DNA of 12,310 nucleotides from Opitutia bacterium. Its GTDB lineage: Bacteria > Verrucomicrobiota > Verrucomicrobiia > Opitutales > UBA953. The stretch lies in NCBI GenBank assembly GCA_021204635.1, contig JAJPZB010000007.1:1-12310 (forward strand), read 5' to 3'. This document shows positions 6,693-12,310 of the stretch, in pieces. The position numbers and the translations under genes are program-made. Under the pieces are notes generated by a model. The model ran no database searches. It had not been told where the DNA came from and was given only the letters and a program-made list of their open reading frames with translations. The stretch's first letter is position 1; the number at the start of each line of letters is the position of its first letter.

Positions 6693-7859
6693 ATGAAAAA
6701 ACATCCTGTTTTAATCGCAATTTTGGGCATATGCGCCGTCGTGCTCGTGATCGGCGTGGTGCTGTCGGTCATGACAGTTGCCGAAAACGCCTCAAAATCG
6801 GCGACAATCGACAAGCAAAAAAAGACGCTTGTCGGGTATGAGAACCGCGTGGAAAAACCCGCGCTGACAAAGGAAAATGTCGAACTCGGGGAAGCGAATG
6901 GCAAGGCCTTGCAAAAAGCCGAGCTCCTGCGCCTCGGAGTAATGCAACAGCCGAGCCGCTTGGACGGCTTGATTTCAAGCTTCGGGCAGTTTTCATCGGC
7001 GTTGACAGAATCTCGCCAAGGGTGGAGCGAACTCTGCAACAAAGAAGATGTGCTGCTCTCCGATCTCGTCGCAGACTGGGGATTTTCCCGCTACGGGCAA
7101 AAGAATCCGGAGACGGCGCCGGACAGCGTCGTCCACCTGCTCTCAACCGAGGCGAAAGTAATTGACGCAATCATCAGGGAACTCGTTGCCGCTCGCAGCG
7201 AATTTGAAAAGTCAGGGCGCGAGGCCGGAGTGCTCTCGCTTTCGCAGAGGCCTCAGCTCGCAATTTTGGAAATTCAGCGCGAAGCAGTTGAAGTCGATGA
7301 CCCGCAATCCCGCACAAACTCTGCGCGCAAAGACGAAATTGTCATCCAACCCGTGAATGGCGCAGAGGCTCTCGGGCTTTGCCAAATCGTCGGCGAAGAC
7401 AAGGGAAGTTCATTCATTTCCCTGCGCAGAAAAGGCGCCGTGAACGCGCTGGCATTTCGCATAAAGGTTGCCACAGAATCGGGTGTGTTGCGCAACTTCA
7501 TGCGGAATGTCGGGAAGTATCCGCTCTACGTTCGCGACGTTAGCGCGGACACTCTCAAAAAAGGCGAGCTCCCCAAAAAACGTTCGGCGGCGCCCGCGCC
7601 CGTGGAAGAGCAGGCGCCTCAGCCCGCGCCTGCCGCCCAGAACCCGTTCGCGATTTTCAGCGCAGAGGCTGCCGGTCCCGGCGCCGCGCCAACTCCGGCT
7701 GCGCCAAAGAGACCGGAGCGCGTTGTCGTGATTCCCGCAGACCCCGAAGTCTTTACAATCGTGTTCGAGTACACGATGCCCGAAATTAAGGCGAAAAAGA
7801 AAGACGCCGCCCCAAAAGCGGAGGATAAAAAAGAAAAACCGAGTGAGGATTTGAAATGA
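6693..7859 (+). CDS. Amuc_1100-family pilus-like bitopic membrane protein (PilO position)
   Basis: Amuc_1100 of Akkermansia is a membrane protein known for TLR2-linked effects on the host; its normal cell role is thought to be in the pilus-like complex. This 388-residue relative has a short basic N-terminus (MKKH), one membrane span (about 5-27), a predicted coiled coil (about 30-80), a helical region (about 85-175) and a beta-containing domain (about 185-285). A Pro/Ala-rich insert follows (297-340), then one strand VFTIVFEYTMPEI (353-365) and a charged Lys/Glu tail. The final strand probably completes the ferredoxin-like fold seen in PilO-type proteins, with the insert as a loop. Amuc_1100 is 317 residues, so the insert and tail explain most of the extra length. 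The stop overlaps the next ATG (ATGA, 7856-7859), indicating coupled translation. Family call from synteny and topology. Confidence 0.8.
   Translation: MKKHPVLIAILGICAVVLVIGVVLSVMTVAENASKSATIDKQKKTLVGYENRVEKPALTKENVELGEANGKALQKAELLRLGVMQQPSRLDGLISSFGQFSSALTESRQGWSELCNKEDVLLSDLVADWGFSRYGQKNPETAPDSVVHLLSTEAKVIDAIIRELVAARSEFEKSGREAGVLSLSQRPQLAILEIQREAVEVDDPQSRTNSARKDEIVIQPVNGAEALGLCQIVGEDKGSSFISLRRKGAVNALAFRIKVATESGVLRNFMRNVGKYPLYVRDVSADTLKKGELPKKRSAAPAPVEEQAPQPAPAAQNPFAIFSAEAAGPGAAPTPAAPKRPERVVVIPADPEVFTIVFEYTMPEIKAKKKDAAPKAEDKKEKPSEDLK
7845..7859 (+). promoter_or_regulatory. Shine-Dalgarno and ATGA stop-start overlap
   Basis: GAGG at 7845-7848 lies 7 bases before the ATG at 7856. This ATG shares ATGA with the TGA stop of the upstream gene. 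The arrangement is typical of translational coupling and fixed subunit ratios. Confidence 0.75.
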
Positions 7860-8869
7860 AAAACATTGACAAGATAATTTTTATTCTCGGTCTCATTGCG
7901 TGCATCATCGGCTTCGGTGTGTATGCAGGGATGGCGCCCGCCGCCAAGAGCGGAAAGAAAAACGCGACCGGTCCAAAAGGCGCGGAAATCGAGAAATGGG
8001 AAGACAATTTTGCCGCGCACGAAGCCGTCGCGTGGCAGGCTCCCGCGTTCGATTCTGAAGAGGGCTGGAGCTACGATTTGTTCAATTCGCCGGAGACGAT
8101 TTGGTTGGCGTCGGAACATCGCTACATCGCAAAAGAGCTTCCAATCGCGCAGGCAGAGCCCTTTGGCGTGAAGCTGATTTCCTTGGAAAATCCGAGTTCG
8201 CGCTTGCGCATTTCAATTTGCTCGACAGCGTTTCCGCCGAAGAAAACAACAGACGCCGGAAAGAAGGGCGGATACATGACCGTCGTCACGTTTGAATCGC
8301 CAAAAGGCGAGCAGTGCTCAGTCGATTTCTCAAAACTCAGCAACGTCAAAATGACGCGTCAGGAAGTCGAAGGCAGAACGATTATTACGCTGACGCCAAA
8401 AAAACCGGTCGAAATTGCCGATAGGAATGCCGCGCTTGTCAATCTAAAAATTGTGAGAGGACAAAGCGACGACGACGAAGGCACTTTCTACACCCGATAC
8501 ATGGCGACAATCATCGACCGTGAATCGAAAAATGAAGTCGTGAGAATTCCCGACGAATTTTATCGCAACACATCGAAGACCGAAGCCGTTTTCGCAGACG
8601 AAAATTCCGAAACGCAATGGCGCGTCGTCGAAACCGTAAATGCCGATTCGGAAGAACCCGTGTTCGATTTGGAAACTCGCGAAAATCCCGAGACCCCGTG
8701 GACATCGCTCGGAACAAAAGCCGAATTTACGGCAAACTCTGCGACATACGTTGTCAAAGTACTTGACATAGAAAACCAACAAGCGACAATATCGAAACAA
8801 TCAGAAGCGACGGATAGGCATCGCAGACCCAAAGTCCGCCAGGCCGTCTTGGACGTTTCTCCCAACTAA
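7856..8869 (+). CDS. Amuc_1099-family pilus-like bitopic membrane protein (PilP position)
   Basis: A 337-residue protein of the pilus-like cluster with no assigned biochemical function. It has a short N-terminus with two lysines (MKNIDK), one membrane span (about 7-25, IIFILGLIACIIGFGVY) and no signal peptidase site that looks cleavable, so it is likely anchored in the inner membrane with about 310 residues in the periplasm. The periplasmic part begins with a Lys/Gly-rich linker (31-45). It continues with mostly beta-strand sequence, e.g. YMTVVTFESPKGEQCSVDF near 139-157, and ends in a basic segment (ATDRHRRPKVRQA). Lying between the PilO-position gene and the secretin, it takes the place of pilP, whose product links the inner-membrane complex to the secretin; PilP itself is a lipoprotein, and no lipobox is seen here. 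That role is inference from gene order. Confidence 0.75.
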   Translation: MKNIDKIIFILGLIACIIGFGVYAGMAPAAKSGKKNATGPKGAEIEKWEDNFAAHEAVAWQAPAFDSEEGWSYDLFNSPETIWLASEHRYIAKELPIAQAEPFGVKLISLENPSSRLRISICSTAFPPKKTTDAGKKGGYMTVVTFESPKGEQCSVDFSKLSNVKMTRQEVEGRTIITLTPKKPVEIADRNAALVNLKIVRGQSDDDEGTFYTRYMATIIDRESKNEVVRIPDEFYRNTSKTEAVFADENSETQWRVVETVNADSEEPVFDLETRENPETPWTSLGTKAEFTANSATYVVKVLDIENQQATISKQSEATDRHRRPKVRQAVLDVSPN

Positions 8870-8932
8870 ACTATGTCTTTTCCTCTTTAATACCCTCAAC
8901 CTCACAAACCTCCTTAACTCGAATCGCCCCGC
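8870..8932 (+). promoter_or_regulatory. G-poor, SD-less leader of the secretin gene
   Basis: This 63-bp gap has only four or five G residues and is made mostly of C, T and A, so an RNA leader would be unstructured. There is no SD; the ATG sits in CCCGCATGAAAAA, as at the first gene of the cluster. TTTAAT at 8886-8891 is a possible -10, but no matching -35 is visible, so a separate promoter is not shown. Confidence 0.4.
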
Positions 8933-11900
8933 ATGAAAAAGCAGTTGCGTATCCATAAAATCATTTCTTCCCTTCTAATCACATCCGCCGTCGCCGGCGC
9001 GGGTGTCGCGGCTGTCGCCGACGAAGAAGACGAAGATCTCGTCGGCGCACCGAACACAGAAGCGGTCTCAGAAGCCACTCCGGCTGCCGCCACAGAAGCC
9101 GATGAGGCTGAACCGGCAGACGAAGCCGCTCCCGCAGAAGAAGCGTCCGATGACGGCGTTGCTCCCGCTGATGAAGCCGCTTCCGACGAAGCCGAGCCCG
9201 CTGACGATGCCGCTCCCGCCGATGAGGCTGTTGCGGACGACGACGCGGCGCCTGCGGCTGACGACGAAGCTGAGCCCGAACCCGCTGCGTCTGACGACGA
9301 TGTCGCTCCCGCCGCTGCCGACAGCGATGAGGCTGACGCCAACGAACCCGCTGCCGACGACGGGGAAGAGGCCGCCCAGCCCGCAGCAGAAGAAGCTACG
9401 CCGGCGAAAAACGTTGACGGATTTAAGGAAATCGCCGCAAAGCGCCGCGCGGTTTACAAAGACGTTCAGGTCGCGTTGAGGCACGTGCAGGAACTCATCT
9501 ACGAAGGGCAGATCGACAAGGCTGAAAAATATTTGAACGATATCGAAGTTGGTCTTCCCAAGACGCCGACTTCGCAAAAATATTTCGACGCATGCGCTGC
9601 CGCTCGCCGCGACATTGAGACGTTCAAGAGCGAGGCGTTGACAAATTCGGTCGAGACGTTGACCGCTTCCGAGCGCGCGAACATTCGCGAAAACGTTCTC
9701 GCGGCACGCCGCCTTCTCGATCGCGGTCGTTCGCAACGCTCTTCGCACGACTTGCCGGCGGCTCTCAAAACCTTGCAAAGCGCGAAGAAAGTTCTGCCGG
9801 AACTCTATTCGGCAAATTCGCTCCGCCAGGAAATCGACGAGGAAATCGCCCTCGTTTATTCCGGATACTTCTACAACATGGTTGAGGAACGTTCCGCTGT
9901 TGAAGCGGCTTCCTACCTCAAAATGGTTGGCGACTTGCTCGGCGAAAAACACAAGATTTATCGCCAGTTGGAAGCCTTCTATAACGAGTGGCGCAAAACT
10001 CCGGCTGCGCAGAACCCGAAGACCCTGAATCCTTCGTTCGCACGCGCAGAAGAAAACGGCGTCGAGGCTCTCCGCCGCGCAAAGGCGCAATACCTCTACG
10101 GCGACTATCACGGAGCGCTCAACAGCTATGGCGAAGCTCTTCTCTATCTGCCTGACAATCAGGAGGCAAAGGAAGGGCAGATCCGGATCCGCAAGATTCT
10201 CACCGGCTCCGGAGAACTCAATCGCGAACTCATGCGCGAGGTCATGTTCTCGGATGTCAATGAAAAATGGCGTCCCGCCCAGCCGTTTACGTCGGTCGTT
10301 TCGCCGGCAGATTCTTCCGAGAAGGAAGATCCGCTCATCGCGAAAATGTCGCGTATCCGCATTCCGGTTTCTCTCCGCGACGCACCGCTCAACCGCGCGC
10401 TCATGACCTTGCAGGAACTTTCCGAAACATACGACCCCGTTGGTCGTGGTGTGGAAATCGTCCTCATCGACCCTGACACGAAGCAGCAGCCGCTGATCAA
10501 CCTCCAGATGAAAGATCAGCCCCTCACGCGCGTCTTGGAGACGATGCTCCAAACCGTCAATTATCGCTACGACGTGAAAGACGGAATCGTGCAGGTCACG
10601 CCGAGCTCCGGTGCTTCCGGTCTCGACTATGAGGAATTCACGCTTTCCCCGAAGGTCGTGAACCGCATGGCGGGCAGGAAACTTTCCAACTCCGGCTCTA
10701 CATTCGGCTCCGGCGGCAACGAAGCCACCGAAGACGTGCAGGAAGAGCAGGGGATCAAAGACTTCCTCACGCGCGCAGGCGGCGTTGCGTGGGAAGGCGA
10801 CCGCTCCCTCGCATATGACGCTTCGTCCAACTTGCTGATGGTCATGCAAGATCGCAAGGCGCTGGATCGCATCAGAAAGGTTCTCCAAAGCCTCGCGACC
10901 GCTGAAACGAAGCAGGTCAACATCGAAGCCAAGTTCATCGAAGTCAACAGCACGGCTCTCAACCAATTGACCGCGAACTGGGCTCTCACTTCCGGCGACG
11001 ACGAGAATAATCTTTACACCCGCGCCACGACGAACAACCGCACGGTTGCCGACGCGCACGCCTCGGTTTCGGCCTCGTCTGAAACCACAATTTACACGCC
11101 GCCGTCCGACATCATGGATGAAGAAGGGAACGTCACTGGGCAGAGCGCCGGTTCTTCCTATGTTGTCGCGCAACCGGCTCCGCAAGTCACGCGCCAGCCG
11201 AACTACGGTTATGACACGATGCCGACCTTCACCGGCGTTATCGGAACAATCGGCGACTACGACCTGCGCCTCGTCCTGAACGCTCTCAGCGGCGTTGACG
11301 GAACCGACCTCATGGCGGCTCCGAGCTTGACGGTGCAGTCCGAAATGGAAGCGACGATCAAAATCGTCCAACTCCTCCGCTGGCCGCAGTCTTACGACGA
11401 TATGGAAATTCAGGTTTCCAGCTCGAGCTCCAATTCCTACAACTCGACTTACGGCGCGTCCAGCGTTGGTATCACACCTGGCACCCCGCAATTCGACGAC
11501 GACGCTACCGAGGTTGGTATTCAGATGGTTGTCACGCCGCGTGTGAACACCACCGACAACTCGATCACGATGGAACTCCACCCGGAAGTCAGAGAGTTTG
11601 AAGGATTCGTCGAATACGGCGGAACCGCAGTCGCGATTTCTTCCGGAACTGTTGTGACCACGCCGGCAGGATTCTTCCAACCGGTCTTCAACCTCCGCGA
11701 GGTGCAGACCACGGTTGAAGTTTATGACGGTGGCACGATCGTCATCGGTGGTTTAACCCGCGAAGAAGTTCGCTCCGTCAACGACAAGGTGCCGGTTCTC
11801 GGCGACCTCCCGCTAATCGGCGCAGCATTCCGAAGCACCGGCAAATCAATCACCAAGAAAAACCTCCTCGTTTTCGTCACCGCCAACCTCATGGCTCGCG

Positions 11901-12061
11901 GCGGCGGAACTGAACAAGGTCTCTTCAAGGGAACGCAAACCGGCGCAACATACTCCAACCCGAGTTTGTTCATCTCGTCCGGTCCCGTCTATCGCGAATA
12001 CGACACAAGCACGCTCACCGATAGCACGAACACGACCGAGACGACGACCGACGGCAAATAA
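8933..12061 (+). CDS. Amuc_1098-family type IV pilus-like secretin (outer-membrane channel)
   Basis: Secretins are multimeric outer-membrane channels of type IV pilus, type II and type III systems. This 1042-residue protein has a signal peptide (1-29, AAVA before Asp30), an acidic Ala/Asp/Glu/Pro-rich region (30-158), a helical TPR-like region (about 162-425, with LYGDYHGALNSYGEALLYLP at 388-407) and an N0/STN-like domain (about 475-557). A second small N-type domain (about 566-655, with AYDASSNLLMVMQ) and the secretin domain (about 660-988) follow. The secretin signature VPVLGDLPLIGAAFR (953-967) with KNLLVFVTANLM (976-987) is clear. A Thr/Ser/Asp-rich tail of 55 residues ends the protein and could bind a pilotin. 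Two Ser/Thr-rich inserts (about 686-760 and 826-858) lie in the secretin domain, probably loops. Typical PilQ is 700-750 residues; the extra length is mostly N-terminal. A strong terminator follows. Confidence 0.93.
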   Translation: MKKQLRIHKIISSLLITSAVAGAGVAAVADEEDEDLVGAPNTEAVSEATPAAATEADEAEPADEAAPAEEASDDGVAPADEAASDEAEPADDAAPADEAVADDDAAPAADDEAEPEPAASDDDVAPAAADSDEADANEPAADDGEEAAQPAAEEATPAKNVDGFKEIAAKRRAVYKDVQVALRHVQELIYEGQIDKAEKYLNDIEVGLPKTPTSQKYFDACAAARRDIETFKSEALTNSVETLTASERANIRENVLAARRLLDRGRSQRSSHDLPAALKTLQSAKKVLPELYSANSLRQEIDEEIALVYSGYFYNMVEERSAVEAASYLKMVGDLLGEKHKIYRQLEAFYNEWRKTPAAQNPKTLNPSFARAEENGVEALRRAKAQYLYGDYHGALNSYGEALLYLPDNQEAKEGQIRIRKILTGSGELNRELMREVMFSDVNEKWRPAQPFTSVVSPADSSEKEDPLIAKMSRIRIPVSLRDAPLNRALMTLQELSETYDPVGRGVEIVLIDPDTKQQPLINLQMKDQPLTRVLETMLQTVNYRYDVKDGIVQVTPSSGASGLDYEEFTLSPKVVNRMAGRKLSNSGSTFGSGGNEATEDVQEEQGIKDFLTRAGGVAWEGDRSLAYDASSNLLMVMQDRKALDRIRKVLQSLATAETKQVNIEAKFIEVNSTALNQLTANWALTSGDDENNLYTRATTNNRTVADAHASVSASSETTIYTPPSDIMDEEGNVTGQSAGSSYVVAQPAPQVTRQPNYGYDTMPTFTGVIGTIGDYDLRLVLNALSGVDGTDLMAAPSLTVQSEMEATIKIVQLLRWPQSYDDMEIQVSSSSSNSYNSTYGASSVGITPGTPQFDDDATEVGIQMVVTPRVNTTDNSITMELHPEVREFEGFVEYGGTAVAISSGTVVTTPAGFFQPVFNLREVQTTVEVYDGGTIVIGGLTREEVRSVNDKVPVLGDLPLIGAAFRSTGKSITKKNLLVFVTANLMARGGGTEQGLFKGTQTGATYSNPSLFISSGPVYREYDTSTLTDSTNTTETTTDGK
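9020..9406 (+). repeat. Low-complexity acidic Ala/Asp/Glu/Pro coding repeat in the secretin gene
   Basis: About 129 codons use almost only Ala, Asp, Glu and Pro with a few Ser, Val and Thr. Irregular units such as EPADEAAPA, EPADDAAPADEA and SDDDVAPAA are built from repeated GAYGAAGCCGCTCCCGCY-like DNA. The encoded segment follows the signal peptide directly, is strongly negative and is expected to be disordered. It is the likeliest place for copy-number change between strains. Confidence 0.8.
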
Positions 12062-12082
12062 TTTCGTTAAGTTGTTGTTTGG

Positions 12083-12122
12083 AGCGCTCTCCCGAAAATC
12101 TCGGGGGAGCGCTTGTTTTTTG
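12083..12122 (+). terminator. Strong intrinsic terminator of the pilus-like cluster
   Basis: A 13-bp stem (12083-12095 with 12101-12113; 12 Watson-Crick pairs and one G-T) with a five-base loop AAATC is followed by TGTTTTTTG. It starts 22 bp after the secretin stop codon and should end transcription of the whole cluster. Confidence 0.93.
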
Positions 12123-12203
12123 TTCTGGTCGCGACCACATTGCACGCACTTTGTCAAGCATTTTTTTTGCATGGTGGCGGGTCTGTGGTTGGAGTTGTTG
12201 CAG

Positions 12204-12247
12204 GGGTTGGTGGTGAGGAGGGTTAGTGGCGAGGATTGGGTTAGTGG
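12204..12247 (+). repeat. Three copies of GGGTTRGTGG in a G/T-rich non-coding stretch
   Basis: GGGTTGGTGG at 12204-12213 and GGGTTAGTGG at 12220-12229 and 12238-12247 lie 16 and 18 bp apart in a stretch (about 12172-12250) with very few C and A. The many GG/GGG runs could form a G-quadruplex. The reverse complement CCACYAACCC is the core of the tandem repeat in the BamD-like gene. Confidence 0.6.
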
Positions 12248-12288
12248 TGGCGCAGACCTGCCACGATTGTTGTCACACGGATTTGTTC

Positions 12289-12302
12289 GGGACTAACGTC
12301 CC
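12289..12302. repeat. Small perfect hairpin GGGAC-TAAC-GTCCC at the right edge
   Basis: A 5-bp perfect inverted repeat with a 4-base loop is flanked by CACACGGA (12274-12281) and CTCACGGA (12302-12309). It could be the start of a dispersed repeat that continues outside the window. No gene is seen from 12123 to 12310. Confidence 0.3.
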
Positions 12303-12310
12303 TCACGGAA

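Noticed and set aside
9068..11680. 870-residue open frame on the minus strand opposite the secretin gene
   Set aside because: The secretin on the plus strand has a signal peptide, N domains and a clear signature. The opposite frame is Arg/Val/Phe-rich with no recognisable domain, as expected from G/C-biased third positions opposite a real gene.
12072..12296. 74-residue open frame at the right end
   Set aside because: It begins just before and reads through the terminator hairpin and the G/T-rich repeat, with no SD and no recognisable protein features.
1..12310. tRNA, rRNA, CRISPR array, transposase or integrase
   Set aside because: Nothing matching these was seen on either strand; the only repeats are short and lie in coding linkers, the cluster leader or the right edge.

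Overview
The window (about 55% G+C by eye, densely coding) most likely comes from a Verrucomicrobiota bacterium. The main reason is a run of five genes, at positions 4090-12061, matching the Akkermansia muciniphila locus Amuc_1102-Amuc_1101-Amuc_1100-Amuc_1099-Amuc_1098 in order and in architecture. These were recognised from motifs, domain order and context; no database search was run. The genus cannot be told from the sequence. The proteins carry long Ala/Pro/Asp/Glu-rich linkers.

Layout. (1) At the left edge on the minus strand is the 5' part of a uvrA-type DNA repair gene (1-772), cut off by the window. It diverges from the next block across a 130-bp gap. (2) Positions 903-3966 hold an envelope block on the plus strand: fabH (fatty-acid initiation), a BamD-like TPR protein with a Thr-Thr-Asn/Asp-Pro tandem repeat, and an LptE-like lipoprotein. 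Gaps are 39 and 22 bp, consistent with one operon. (3) Positions 3967-4089 are a 123-bp gap with a weak terminator-like hairpin, a candidate sigma-70 promoter with an inverted repeat in its spacer, and a 9-bp direct repeat with a 21-bp period. (4) Positions 4090-12061 are the pilus-like cluster: a secreted Amuc_1102-type protein, a PilM-like ATPase fold fused to a PilN-like membrane/coiled-coil segment, an Amuc_1100-type bitopic protein, an Amuc_1099-type bitopic protein and a 1042-residue secretin. (5) A strong intrinsic terminator (12083-12122) ends the cluster. It is followed by a G/T-rich non-coding stretch with three copies of GGGTTRGTGG.

How the genes may work together. The order PilM-PilN (fused), PilO-position, PilP-position, PilQ (secretin) copies the pilMNOPQ order of type IV pilus machines. 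The five proteins would form a column from the cytoplasm through the inner membrane and periplasm to an outer-membrane channel. No pilin, extension or retraction ATPase, platform protein or prepilin peptidase lies in the window, so those parts are elsewhere or absent. The upstream BamD-like and LptE-like genes concern outer-membrane assembly, which a secretin also needs; a direct link is inference only.

The points most worth a second look are the PilM-PilN fusion, the extra acidic and helical regions at the secretin N-terminus, the BamD-like protein with no evident lipobox, the SD-less start context shared by the first and last cluster genes, and a short repeat shared, inverted, between the BamD-like gene and the right edge.
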